From Indolivaga alginatilytica (GTDB taxonomy: Bacteria; Bacteroidota; Bacteroidia; Bacteroidales; Dysgonomonadaceae): DNA of 37,555 bases. Position numbers and translations under genes: made by a program. The stretch's first letter is position 1. Every line of letters begins with the position of its first letter. The notes below the pieces were generated by a model. It was not told where the DNA came from, did no database searches, and saw only the letters and a list, made by a program, of their open reading frames with translations. Shown here piece after piece: positions 1 through 8,796 of this stretch. The stretch is taken from positions 1-37,555 of the forward strand of contig NZ_QICL01000040.1 in NCBI RefSeq assembly GCF_003201355.1. Reading direction: 5' to 3'.

Positions 1-35
1 TTTATCAGTTTAAGCTCTTTCTTCTTGGGAATCAT
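1..35 (-). CDS. Possible transposase start, partial (left repeat)
   Basis: On the minus strand an ATG at 35 opens a frame (MIPKKKELKLI) that continues off the window. The basic, lysine-rich start preceded by about 140 bp of non-coding repeat resembles the usual layout of an insertion-sequence transposase. Eleven residues are too few to assign a family, so this is a guess based on position within a dispersed repeat. Confidence 0.25.
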   Translation of the reverse strand, partial: MIPKKKELKLI

Positions 36-177
36 AACTGAAAAATAATGGGGATTATTCTTTTAAGTTAATGATTTTCAAGAGATTGAGCAAATAATCA
101 ATCGCTTATTTTATTGATTATAAACATTTTAACTAAATAAATCAGCGGAAAAGTTCAACTACTGATTCGCATTAGTA
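1..177. repeat. Left copy of a 177-bp terminal inverted repeat (probable insertion-sequence end)
   Basis: Read on the minus strand, this segment equals the last 177 bases of the window except at positions 138 and 156, both transitions. Similarity stops abruptly at 177, inside a susD gene that is cut short here. The inner edge starts with an imperfect dyad (ACTAATG ... CAGTAGT), as could occur at a mobile-element end, and an ATG-led frame runs off the outer edge. I infer one end of an insertion sequence whose body lies outside the window. I do not recognise its family, and it could instead be another dispersed repeat. Confidence 0.85.
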
Positions 178-906
178 ATTGTAATCTATAATTTTTTTAT
201 AAGATTCTGCTGCATCACTCCATTTCTTACCCGCCATTTGCAGACGTCCCAGTATTGCTAATGCTGCCGCCTGAGTAATACGCCCCTGTTCGCTGTCGGG
301 TCGGCTTGGCGGCAATGCTTCGCAGCTTTCTTTCAATTCTTTTTCGGCAAAAGCCCATATCACATCTCTTGTACTCTGGAATACGCTGTTAGCCTGTTCT
401 ATTGTTAACACATGCTCCACCAAGGGTACATTTCCGAAATACAGCCCGAGATTGAAATATTCATAGGCTCGTATTGTACGTATTTCAGAGATCATCATAT
501 TTTTTTTCGTATCTTTCATTTGTATCTTGCCTATATTATCAAGAAAATTATTACAGGTAGCAATTCTTTCATAAGAATGCTTCCAATATGCTTCCATCGC
601 CCAATGTGACGAATTAAGCGTACCGTCTGTAATTGAACTTGTAAAATTTTCCTTTTCGGAACCGTTTCCGGCAGCAAGATCAATGAAAAGAAGTCCTCTG
701 TTTACCCAAAAATCTTCGCCTCCCCATCCTTCATTAACATCGTAACAACCTATGAGAGCCAAGTCTGCGTCACTTTCCGTATTCCAGAATGTTCCATCGG
801 AGACTGCATCAAGTGGCGATTTATCAAATATGTCGCTGCAACCCAGATTTATAATTCCGAGTAATATCGAAATTATATATATATTATTGAGATTCTGTTT
901 TTTCAT
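172..906 (-). pseudogene. SusD-family glycan-binding lipoprotein, truncated by the terminal repeat
   Basis: SusD-like proteins sit on the outer face of the outer membrane and cap a SusC channel, presenting oligosaccharides. The frame opens with a lipoprotein signal ending in LGC (lipobox INLGC, about residue 23). It then shows SusD N-terminal features: a DIFDKSPLD segment, the FWNTESDADLALIGCYD motif and the RTIRAYEYFNLGLYFGNVPLV helical repeat region. Family members usually have about 500-600 residues; this one stops at 244. Its last codons lie at the junction with the 177-bp repeat, whose sequence supplies the stop. The C-terminal half is absent from the window. It lies 32 bp downstream of a susC that is itself frameshifted, so the pair is probably non-functional. 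Confidence 0.9.
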
Positions 907-938
907 ATAGCTATTATATTAAATAATTGATTAGAACT

Positions 939-3053
939 TTAGAAACTGACATTTAATCCAAAAGTATAAACCTTAGTTAAGGGATAAAATGGTGATTGAT
1001 CGCCTGTCGCTTGTCCCATTTCGGGATCCCATCCTTTATAATAATCACTGAATGTTAGTAGATTATCTCCGCTGAAGAAAACTTTCAGTCTGTTGATTTT
1101 CATCTTTTCGGTTATGCTATTGGGGATTGTATATCCCACTTGTACGTTTTTTATACGGAAGAAACTTGCATCTCTGATCCAAAACGAAGATGTCTGAATA
1201 GTACCGCTACTCATGGTTAGATTCGTCAATTTTAGATATTCAGCATTGGGATTGGGGTTTTCTTTTGTCCATCGGTTATCAGCCTGCCACTTCTGGATCT
1301 GTCCACCATTGTAGAATGCATATGCCTGATACGACCCCATCCGCTTTTTTAATCCTGATACTCCTTGGAAAATAACCGAAAAATCAAAGCCTTTATAATC
1401 AGCGTAAAGAGCTCCGCCATAGGTGACTTTAGGAAACGATGATCCTAGTATTTTTCGATCGTAAGTGGGGTCTACCACTCCATCGGGTACTCCGTCGGGA
1501 CCACTGATATCCTTATATCGAATAAATCCGGGTTCCGCACCGTAAGGTTGTTTAGCATAACTGCTGATATCGTTATTATCAACAAACAAGCCATCGGCAA
1601 CATATCCATATATCGAGTTGAGCGGATGTGAAACAAAAAGCCCTTTTGCGATATCCTGCTCTAAGTTGGCAAGCTTGCTTACTTCATTTTTGATGTATGA
1701 AATATTAGGTACAATACCAACGTTAACAGATCCGATTTTTGTGCGATAATCCAAATTGACTTCAAATCCTCTGTTCTTTACCTCACCGGCATTGACTGCC
1801 GAAGGAGTGAGTCCGAGAACGCTCGAAACAGATATCCCGTAAAGTATATCCGAAGTTGTTTTGTCGAAATAATCTACAACAAGACTAAGCCGATTCTTCA
1901 AAATCGAAAAATCGAGCCCGATGTTAGTTACTTTAGTAGTCTCCCAGCTAATGTTTTTATTAGCCAGTGTTGTTACTTTCGCACCCGAATGGAGTGTACC
2001 TCCCAACGAATAATTTTGTCCCAAGTTGAATACACTTTGATAAGGGTAATTACCAATATTCTGATTTCCCAGCTTACCCCATGATACCCGAAGTTTAAGA
2101 TTATCTATCCAATGGATGTTATCTTTGATGAAAGCTTCTTCTGATAATCGCCATCCTGCTGAAAATGAAGGGAAAGTACCCCATCTTCTATCAGCCGGAA
2201 ATCTTGATGTTCCATCATAACGTGTATTGGCTTCAAATAGGTATCTGTCTTTATAGCTATAGTTTATTCGTCCGAAGAACGAACGTAAGCCCCATTCGGT
2301 GGCAGAGCCATAGGATGCCATCGAACTTTTCGATCCTGCGTTCAATTCATACAAAAGATTATTCGGGAAATCTTTTCTTGAACCCGAATGCCAGTCTTCC
2401 CTATATTCTTCCTGAGAAAAACCTCCTAAAATATTAAAACTATGATCTCCTACCTGTTTATTATATTGAGTGAGAAATTGTAAAGTGACCATTTTATTGT
2501 CGCCCGAATTAACATCCAGGCTGTTGGGGCCAACCGTCTTATACTGATCGAATATGACCTTTGCAATGAAGTTATCGTATGTGTAATTATTATAATTATA
2601 TCCGGCCTTTCCGGTCAAAGTGAGTCCTTTGATCACCTCCCATATCAAATCGATACTACCCAGAAAATTATTGGATTTGTCCTTTCTGAATGATTCACTA
2701 TCCAGCCATCCTTCGGGGCAATAATTATCCTGATATCCATAAGTTCCGTCAGACTTCCGACCTGCATATATAGGACCTTCCCGAACTGCATACCCAATCA
2801 TTCCCGACATATCTATTTCACCACGAGGCTCTTCTGTCTTTTGTGTTTTTCCACTGATACTTGCGCGTAATGTCAGATTATCAGCCAGCTTATTATCCAG
2901 ATTCAATACAAAATTGTATCGGTCATAATTATTTTTAGCCACAAGCCCATTTTGGCGTAAATATCCGAGTGAGAGGAAATATAAGCTGCGGCTACTGCCT
3001 CCGCTTATATTGAGGTTATGCTCAGTCTGAAATCCCGAACCACTTTCTAACAT
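939..3053 (-). pseudogene. SusC-family TonB-dependent transporter, C-terminal part of a frameshifted gene
   Basis: This frame holds the remainder of the plug-to-barrel transition and the 22-strand barrel of a SusC/RagA importer. It starts at LESGSGFQTEHNLNISGGS, the conserved stretch that normally continues directly from the upstream half. The C-terminus ends in the aromatic signature typical of outer-membrane barrels (YTFGLNVSF). It has no signal peptide of its own. Its ATG overlaps the stop of the upstream frame by a few bases, so re-initiation could at best make a cytoplasmic fragment. Together the halves total about 1,015 residues, the usual SusC length, so nothing is missing except the reading frame. 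Confidence 0.88.
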
Positions 3054-3982
3054 AAATCTTTCAGGTGATTTACATTGGGATAATTATCAGGATCGGAGCC
3101 CGATCTGAATTTTTCTATCTGCTCTTCGGTATAAGCATTTCCTTTACCCTCATTTTGGTTGGCTTCATTTTTATAAGTTGCATATTCCCATGAGTTCAGG
3201 AATTGAGGTAATTCAGTCGCTTTTCGCCATCCGAAATAGTTGTTATAGTTAATTTGCAATTTCTCTCCCGAACCCCGTTTTGTTTCAATAATAATAACTC
3301 CATTTGCGGCACGAGTACCATAAATGGCAGCCGAAGAGGCATCTTTTAGGACAGAGAGGCTTTTTATGTTATTGGGGTCTACATCGTTTATTGATGCCGC
3401 TATTCCATCAACCAATACCAGCGGATCGTTTCCCGCACCCGAAAAAGTCCCTGTACCGCGGATTCTGATAGAAGATCCGTCATAGCCGGGTCTCCCCGAA
3501 TTTTGAGTAACGATAACTCCGCTCACTAAACCCGATAATACCTGAGACGTTTGGGTAATAGGTCTGTTCTCTATATCGCCTGGAGATACACTGGCGACAG
3601 AACCGGTCAGGTTTACTTTTTTCTGCGTACCAAAACCTACCACCACAACCTCCTCCAGTATTTTGAGGTCTTCTTTCAGTACAATATTTAATTCTGAATT
3701 ATCTTTTAAGGTTATATTCTGAGATACGTATCCTATATAAGCTATCTGTAAAATATCCTGCGGTTTTCCTGAGATTGAAAACCGACCTTCCAGATCAGTA
3801 ACTGTGCCACTGGTTGTTCCCTTTATTGATATTGTTACACCAATAAGCGGTTGCCCTTTTTGATCCTTTACTGTCCCCTTTATGAGTGTTTGTGCATATA
3901 GCGAACTTGTAATCAATAAAAAAGTAAATAGAAAAAAAACTCTTAGAATTTTTTCTTTTATAAGACCTAATTCGTTTTTCAT
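3047..3982 (-). pseudogene. SusC-family TonB-dependent transporter, N-terminal part of a frameshifted gene
   Basis: The start carries a signal peptide ending near LYAQ (about residue 31). A CarboxypepD_reg-like domain follows (about 34-110, IKGTVKDQKGQPLIGVTISIKGTT), then the linker LEEVVVVGFGTQKKVNLTGS and the plug domain up to about 245 (LSVLKDASSAAIYGTRAANGVI). The frame ends at KDLC followed by TAG after 311 codons. The continuation lies in the -1 frame, so one base seems to have been lost around 3048-3056. I see no slippery heptamer there, which argues for a mutation or sequencing error rather than programmed frameshifting. The partner susD is cut by the left repeat. Confidence 0.88.
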
Positions 3983-4241
3983 GATACATAATTTAATACT
4001 AGATTCATTAACTTTTAATAATCTGAATTTTCAAAAGAAAAACCTCAGTACTTCATAGGCTTAGATTTTTAAGGTAGGTAAATAGATAAATTAATGATGG
4101 TTCCAAAATAAACCAATAAAGAAGTAGCCTGTTAAGTAGTTGATAGGAAATTATATGCAAAGCTTTGCACTGATTATTTTAAATACTACGCCGAATATTT
4201 AAGCTAAAAATCTATATTTGTATCTATCCCATTAATATCTG

Positions 4242-4340
4242 ATGAAAGAAGAAAGACACGTATCACTAAAAGACTTGGTATATGAGCTTGGTATTTCTAT
4301 TTCTACTGTAAGGTTTTTGAGGACAATAGGGGGGCGTTGA
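4242..4340 (+). pseudogene. Remnant of a LacI-family transcription regulator (HTH only)
   Basis: A 33-codon frame reads VSLKDLVYELGISISTV, a very good match to the first helix-turn-helix of LacI/GalR repressors (V-S-LKDIA-ELGVS-STVSRAL). The serine that should follow STV is gone, the frame turns to RFLRTIGGR, and a stop follows. Nothing resembling the periplasmic-binding-like sensor domain follows before the palindrome at 4434. LacI-type regulators often lie beside sugar-uptake loci, so this was probably the regulator of the adjacent broken susCD locus. The match is strong for so short a fragment, but the remnant is far too small to function as a LacI protein. Confidence 0.65.
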
Positions 4341-4433
4341 TTATAAATTAAATATCGTTTATATCCAACATTTCGTCCTTATTTTGGTATGAACCTAGAA
4401 CAAGAAAACGGAGGGGTTTATTGAGAAGCTAAA

Positions 4434-4461
4434 AAAAAGAAGCTAATATTAGCTTCTTTTT
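4434..4461. terminator. Perfect palindrome with A/T tails, probable bidirectional terminator
   Basis: Bases 4439-4456 (GAAGCTAATATTAGCTTC) are a perfect dyad, flanked by A5 on the left and T5 on the right. This gives a hairpin followed by U residues in either direction. It lies between the plus-strand LacI remnant and the 3' end of the minus-strand gene remnant, where a terminator for convergent genes would be expected. The unbroken dyad has little or no loop, so the upper base pairs probably open. Confidence 0.6.
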
Positions 4462-4484
4462 CAAATTAATAAATACATTTCTTT

Positions 4485-4804
4485 TTACTGTACTAATGTT
4501 ACATGATCAAAATAATTGCCAGCTCTGAGCGTCAAAATAAATTGTCGTTTTATGTTTGCGGAGTTCTCTTTTATTTCAATTAAAATAGAAGCTTTGAGAC
4601 TTTCTTGATTGTATACCCTTCTCCATTTATTTTCAGATCATTTAGTTCACCGTTGCCCGGTGCCATCATGGTATAGTGAATGTGTTTATCTGTCATATTA
4701 TCAATAGTTTAGGCTGTCTTTGTGATAGTGTCCGCAATAACGGATGATAAATTGTTATACTTTAGAATAATATTGTTGAGTTGAAGTGATAGCAAAACAC
4801 TCAT
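4485..4804 (-). pseudogene. 3' remnant of an unidentified gene, with a stop and a frameshift
   Basis: Reading the minus strand from an ATG at 4804 gives about 33 codons, an in-frame TAA, then DKHIHYTMMAPGNGELNDLK and a coding-like stretch to KKVSK. A one-base frame change then leads into KASILIEIKENSANIKRQF and ends at HVTLVQ with a stop at 4485-4487. The amino-acid composition and beta-strand-like alternation suggest the C-terminal beta-sandwich of a secreted enzyme, perhaps a lyase or hydrolase of the broken PUL. I cannot name the family. The two lesions and the missing 5' part make it a pseudogene; without a database match this remains inference. Confidence 0.5.
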
Positions 4805-4829
4805 CAGTATTTAGCTGGTAGGTGTTTTA

Positions 4830-5654
4830 TTATTTTGACCCAAAACTCCGAAGATGTACCCAGCTTGAATATTGTTCATTTTGCGGGTTCTTTTCTAATG
4901 CCTCTTTTTCGTTCAGGTATTTTTTCGTAGTCATACCATAGAGTTTACGGTCTTTGCCTATGGGACAAACCTTAATGCATACTCCGCAAGGATAATGATA
5001 GTCGTCTTTAAGAGTTTTATGATATGCTGCACATTTGTATTTGTCCATGTCAGCTATCAAATTGTCAGTTGTCGTAAATGCTGAAGTCGGACAACACTTT
5101 TTGCATAATTCACATTTTATGCAAAGTTCCTTTTCCAGCATATTATCCGGTTCAATTTCTGCATCCGTTAATATGGAAACTAGTCTTACCCTTGGACCGA
5201 ATTCTTTAGTGAGTAGTGTATGATTGTAACCGATTGTTCCAAGTCCTGCATACTTCGCTGCCAAAACATGCGAAAAGGCTGCTTCGGGCTTCTTTACCAA
5301 TACGGATATATCACCATAAGCATCTCGAGGGAAAAAAACCGCACGATGCCCTTTTCTGTTTAAAAGTGCTGAAAGTTGATACGAGACATCATCCAAAAGT
5401 CTATTTGTTGTATTATACAATTCCGAGTAAACGATGGACGGTGTTGTGTCAAGTATAGGAATCATAATTTGCAACCCCAAAACAATAACTGTTTTAGAAA
5501 AAGGGAATATGCTTTGAGGAAAATAAGATTGTGGAGTTTCGCCAAATTGCTCCCATCGGTCAACGGTGGCAAAACCGATTACGTCAATTCCTGATTGTTT
5601 TACTTTGCGCACAATCTGTTTTTTGAGATTTGCATTTGTTTGTTTTTTCTCCAT
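4830..5654 (-). CDS. QueG-like 4Fe-4S protein linked to a sulfonate-type ABC importer
   Basis: The 274 residues have the layout of epoxyqueuosine-reductase-like proteins. The N-terminal segment (GIDVIGFATVDRW, about 22-34, and TVIVLGLQI, about 55-63) resembles the cobalamin-binding part. The core carries KYAGLGTIGYNHTLLTKEFGPRVR (134-157). A two-cluster ferredoxin-type region follows, with Cys178, 181, 184, 187/188, 208, 223, 226 and 230 (CxxCxxCxxCCP and CxxCxxxCP). It is shorter than true QueG (about 310-380 residues), lacks the C-terminal HEAT-like repeats, and ends in a charged tail. It is the last gene of the ssuBAC-type operon, 54 bp after the permease. That context makes tRNA modification unlikely; a redox step on the imported compound is a plausible inference. 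The related fold of reductive dehalogenases is an alternative frame of reference. Confidence 0.75.
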   Translation of the reverse strand: MEKKQTNANLKKQIVRKVKQSGIDVIGFATVDRWEQFGETPQSYFPQSIFPFSKTVIVLGLQIMIPILDTTPSIVYSELYNTTNRLLDDVSYQLSALLNRKGHRAVFFPRDAYGDISVLVKKPEAAFSHVLAAKYAGLGTIGYNHTLLTKEFGPRVRLVSILTDAEIEPDNMLEKELCIKCELCKKCCPTSAFTTTDNLIADMDKYKCAAYHKTLKDDYHYPCGVCIKVCPIGKDRKLYGMTTKKYLNEKEALEKNPQNEQYSSWVHLRSFGSK

Positions 5655-5708
5655 ATCTTTTTTCTATCTATTGTTCCCGTTATATAATTGATGTATGAGT
5701 AATTATAG

Positions 5709-6440
5709 TTAACTACGTTGATAACGTAAGATGTATCTGCCTACGCTGGCTAGTATCCAGTCACTGAATTTTCCAAGAATAGCAAACAGAACAATACAGG
5801 CAATGATTACATTAGCACGACTGGTTTGCTGAGCATCATACATCAGAAATCCAAGCCCTTGTGAAGCACCCATTAATTCGGCAGCAACCACAAACATCCA
5901 CCCTAAACCCAATCCATTCCTGAGTGCTGTAATCCATGAAGGAAAAGCAGCCGGCATAATAATCCGAATAATTTGTTGTTTTGCAGTTAAAGAAAATACT
6001 TCTCCTACTTCAACTAACTTTTTATCGACTTGTTCAATTCCGCTTGAAAGAGTAAGGTATACAGGGAAAAATACACCTGTGGCAATAAGAATAATCTTAC
6101 TCTCTTCAAAAATTCCGAACCAAAGTAAAAACAAAGGAACCCATGCCATAGATGGAATATTCCGTAACGACTGTAGAAGAGGATCGAGAAGTTTCTTTGT
6201 CGTTTGCGAATAACCGGTAATAGCCCCCGCAAGTGTTCCTATTGTAGCGCCAATAAGGAAACCGATCAATACACGTAATAGAGTAATGAGAACATGTCCC
6301 CACAATTCGCCTGTCATAGCCATCGAATAAATTGTTTGAACGATTTCGAAGGGAGAAGGTAGCCAATCCGAGGGAATAAATCCTTTGAGTGAACTGATTT
6401 GCCAAAAGACGATGATAATTATCGGAAGAATCCATCCCAT
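5709..6440 (-). CDS. ssuC: ABC transporter permease, aliphatic sulfonate/nitrate/taurine type (SsuC-like)
   Basis: This is an inner-membrane permease of the BinPDT family with about six hydrophobic segments, starting with WILPIIIIVFWQISS. The signature loop that contacts the ATPase is visible (EVGEVFSLTAKQQIIRIIMPAAFPSWITALRNGLGLGWMFVVAAELMGAS, about 140-190, matching the EAA-loop consensus with the A...P..GLR.G.G.AW..VV.AE pattern of SsuC/TauC). At 243 residues it is of normal length. Its start lies 2 bp after the stop of the binding-protein gene, so the two are translationally linked. The transported substrate cannot be read from the permease alone; sulfonate is the family's commonest assignment. 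Confidence 0.85.
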   Translation of the reverse strand: MGWILPIIIIVFWQISSLKGFIPSDWLPSPFEIVQTIYSMAMTGELWGHVLITLLRVLIGFLIGATIGTLAGAITGYSQTTKKLLDPLLQSLRNIPSMAWVPLFLLWFGIFEESKIILIATGVFFPVYLTLSSGIEQVDKKLVEVGEVFSLTAKQQIIRIIMPAAFPSWITALRNGLGLGWMFVVAAELMGASQGLGFLMYDAQQTSRANVIIACIVLFAILGKFSDWILASVGRYILRYQRS

Positions 6441-6441
6441 A

Positions 6442-7452
6442 TTAGTTATTGTTTAGATATTTATCAAAATAAGTTGTATTGAATAATTCGGAAATAGCGT
6501 TATCAATACTCTTGTTCACATCAAGTAAATTTGCTTCTTGAAGAGCCTTTCCTGCTTTAGATATATTCTCTCTTTGTTTTTCAGTTAACTGATTATCGCC
6601 AAGTCCTGTTCTTTGTAGCATAAGACCGGCGATCGGTTTTTCCAGTTTAGTCTCTTTGGCTATAAGTTCTAAATATTCATCTGGGTGATCGATAGCCCAT
6701 TGTCTGGCTTTTTCGTAAACAGCAAGTACTCTGGTTACGAGTTCAGAATGTTTCTTACCAAATTCTTTGCGTACACTGATTACATTGTAGGAATTAAAAT
6801 AGACATTTCGATAGAGGAATTTAGCTTGTCGATTGTATTCTACTTGTGCCATCAACGGATCTAATCCTGCCCATGCATCAACACGATGACGTATCAACTC
6901 GTTTTTGCCGTCAGGATGTTGCAACGTAACTACCTTTACATCCTCTAATGACAGTCCTGCTTCGGATAGTGTGTGCACCAAAAACACATAAGGGTCTGTT
7001 CCCGGTGTTGCAGCAATTGTCTTTCCTTTCAATTCTTTTATATCTGTAATTTTACTATCAGAAGGAATAACTAAGGCTGTCCATTCAGGTGTAGAACTTA
7101 CATAAACGGTTTCGATCGGATTGCCATTTACAAAACTCACCAATGCGGCAACCCCTGCCGAAGAACCTATATCAATACTTTTACTTCGGAGCAGTTCCAT
7201 GGATTTGTTGCTGCCTTGACTGAATACCCATCGTACTGATATATTATTTTTCTTTAATTCTTCTTCAAGAAATCCTTGATTTTTCAAGACAAGACTTATA
7301 GGGCTCCAATTAGCATAATCGAGAATAATTTCCGTTATTTTTTCTTCAGAAGTATCACCTTCCTGTTTTTTGCTCGGTAGAGCAATGAGTACTACTAAGG
7401 CTATAAAAACCAATGTTCCGGCTATAATAAAGTTCTTTTTTCTAGTGTCCAT
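6442..7452 (-). CDS. ssuA: Periplasmic substrate-binding protein of a sulfonate-type ABC importer (SsuA-like)
   Basis: The protein begins with a charged start and one hydrophobic segment (FIIAGTLVFIALVVLIALP, about 9-27) without a lipobox cysteine, so it is either membrane-anchored or cleaved. The rest is an NMT1/SsuA-type two-lobed binding protein. It shows the typical DYANWSPISLVLKNQGFLEE start, the DIGSSAGVAALVSFVNG segment, KELKGKTIAATPGTDPYVFL, and the hinge VDAWAGLDPLMAQVE. Family ligands include alkanesulfonates, taurine, nitrate and thiamine precursors; the fold does not separate them by eye. It lies between the ATPase and permease genes on the same strand. Confidence 0.82.
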   Translation of the reverse strand: MDTRKKNFIIAGTLVFIALVVLIALPSKKQEGDTSEEKITEIILDYANWSPISLVLKNQGFLEEELKKNNISVRWVFSQGSNKSMELLRSKSIDIGSSAGVAALVSFVNGNPIETVYVSSTPEWTALVIPSDSKITDIKELKGKTIAATPGTDPYVFLVHTLSEAGLSLEDVKVVTLQHPDGKNELIRHRVDAWAGLDPLMAQVEYNRQAKFLYRNVYFNSYNVISVRKEFGKKHSELVTRVLAVYEKARQWAIDHPDEYLELIAKETKLEKPIAGLMLQRTGLGDNQLTEKQRENISKAGKALQEANLLDVNKSIDNAISELFNTTYFDKYLNNN

Positions 7453-7504
7453 ATTTATATGTGCTTTGTGCTGATTTTAATTGTAGTTCAGATTCTTTTT
7501 ATCA

Positions 7505-8308
7505 TCAGATACTATATTCAATTTCTTGTTTGGGTGAGGTAAAGAATTCATTGTAAATATGTTTTCTGATCTCTACAAAAGCCGATTCATTTCGGTTCCT
7601 CGGATGATAGAGATTTACAGGAATGATCTTGTGAATTCTGCCGGGACGGGGTGTCATTACGATAACGCGGTCTGCCAAGAAAATGGCTTCTTCAATATCA
7701 TGGGTGACAAGGATAGTCGTTGTTTTGTCTTTTTCGTGAATTTTGAGCAGCTCTTCTTGCAAAGTCACTTTAGTCATCGCATCAAGAGCACCGAATGGTT
7801 CATCTAGCAAAAGTATTTCAGGGTGATTGATTAATGCTCTGGCAATGGCACAACGCTGAGCCATTCCTCCCGATAATTGATGTGGATATGCTTTCGAGAA
7901 ATTTGTCAAACCTACAAGGGTTAGTAACTCTTCGATTTTTCCTGAATGTTTTTTGCTATTATTTTGAAGTCCGAAGCCTATATTTTCTTCAACAGTCAGC
8001 CATGGGAAAAGTCGTGATTCCTGAAAAACAAATCCGCGATCACGTCCTGGTGCATAAATGTTGAGTCCATTAATTCGAGCTGTACCTAAATAATCTTTGA
8101 TAAATCCTGAAATGATTCGTAGAAAGGTCGATTTGCCACAACCTGATCCGCCCACAATAGCCACAAATTCTCCCTCGTATACTTCAAGATTAATATCGGA
8201 AAGGACAGTAATTTCTTCCCCTTTGACTTGGTAAGTTTTTGACAGGCTATTTATGGATAATTTGACTGATCGATTTTCTTTTTGATTCACAGGAGATTCT
8301 TCATTCAT
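7505..8308 (-). CDS. ssuB: ABC transporter ATPase, sulfonate/nitrate type (SsuB-like)
   Basis: All motifs of a working ABC ATPase are present: Walker A GGSGCGKST, the Q-loop in FVFQES, signature LSGGMAQR, Walker B ILLLDEPFGALD and the H-loop TILVTHDIEEA. The short inter-motif distances and the EPFGALD ending are those of SsuB/TauB/NrtD subunits that energise an SsuC-type permease from the cytoplasmic side. It is the first gene of the operon (ssuB-ssuA-ssuC-FeS protein). Its start at 8308 is preceded by about 490 bp of non-coding DNA. Confidence 0.9.
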   Translation of the reverse strand: MNEESPVNQKENRSVKLSINSLSKTYQVKGEEITVLSDINLEVYEGEFVAIVGGSGCGKSTFLRIISGFIKDYLGTARINGLNIYAPGRDRGFVFQESRLFPWLTVEENIGFGLQNNSKKHSGKIEELLTLVGLTNFSKAYPHQLSGGMAQRCAIARALINHPEILLLDEPFGALDAMTKVTLQEELLKIHEKDKTTTILVTHDIEEAIFLADRVIVMTPRPGRIHKIIPVNLYHPRNRNESAFVEIRKHIYNEFFTSPKQEIEYSI

Positions 8309-8614
8309 AGTTGATAGATATTGAGTAATAAAATTAACATCTGTATTTTGACCTGATTGACATCTAGGGGCCGAACATTAATCTGCTTCTAATAGATCGT
8401 AACAGCAGTAATTTTTTTTTTAAAAATGTTGCAAAAGAAAATTATTGCATAGATCAAAGACACATTCGTATTGAATGACAATATAGGGTAGAGAAAAGAT
8501 TTGAAGGTCTAGAGTTAATTGATTCAAAGTGCGAAAATATTTTTTTGGAATACAGGTTAAAACGTTCCCGTTTATTGAATAAATTAGTCATTATCAATTA
8601 TATTTAATGTGATG

Positions 8615-8622
8615 CAAAGTTA
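8615..8622 (-). promoter_or_regulatory. Candidate Bacteroidota -7 box for the importer operon
   Basis: The minus strand reads TAACTTTG, matching the Bacteroidota sigma-ABfr consensus TAnnTTTG. No convincing -33 TTG lies at the usual spacing, and the implied leader of about 300 nt is long, so a nearer promoter may be the real one. Confidence 0.35.
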
Positions 8623-8724
8623 GGGTTTGATCATGACTGGGAAATACCATATTTATGGCATTTTTATATCTTACTTCCGGTAAGGTGTAAGCGGGATTAT
8701 CAATAAGAATAACTGTTTTTATAT

Positions 8725-8732
8725 TATATTTG
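8725..8732 (+). promoter_or_regulatory. Candidate Bacteroidota -7 box for the amidase gene
   Basis: TATATTTG fits the TAnnTTTG consensus exactly and lies 64 bp before the ATG at 8797, a typical distance. Only a weak -33 element (TGTTTT region near 8715) is visible. Confidence 0.5.
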
Positions 8733-8796
8733 CCGGCTATGTAAAACTATTATGCTACATAACTGTTAAATATATACATCTACTAAAAAAACATAA

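Larger units (their letters stand above)
8309..8796. other. Divergent intergenic region between the importer operon and the amidase gene
   Basis: There is no open frame worth calling. It is AT-rich, with a T10-11 run near 8412-8421. A minus-strand -7 box sits at 8615-8622 and a plus-strand one at 8725-8732. If the former drives the importer, the leader would be about 300 nt long. I looked for S-box, thiamine and other riboswitch signatures in that leader and recognised none. Confidence 0.6.

Noticed and set aside
3040-3062. Programmed ribosomal frameshift in susC
   Set aside because: The frame change is of the -1 type, but no X-XXY-YYZ heptamer or obvious downstream structure is present, and SusC genes are not known to use frameshifting.
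4830-5654. Calling the operon Fe-S protein queG
   Set aside because: It is too short, lacks the C-terminal HEAT-like repeats of QueG and sits in a transporter operon, so only a QueG-like label is justified.
8309-8620. Riboswitch (S-box, thiamine or similar) in the long leader of the importer operon
   Set aside because: I looked for conserved core motifs on the minus strand and found none.
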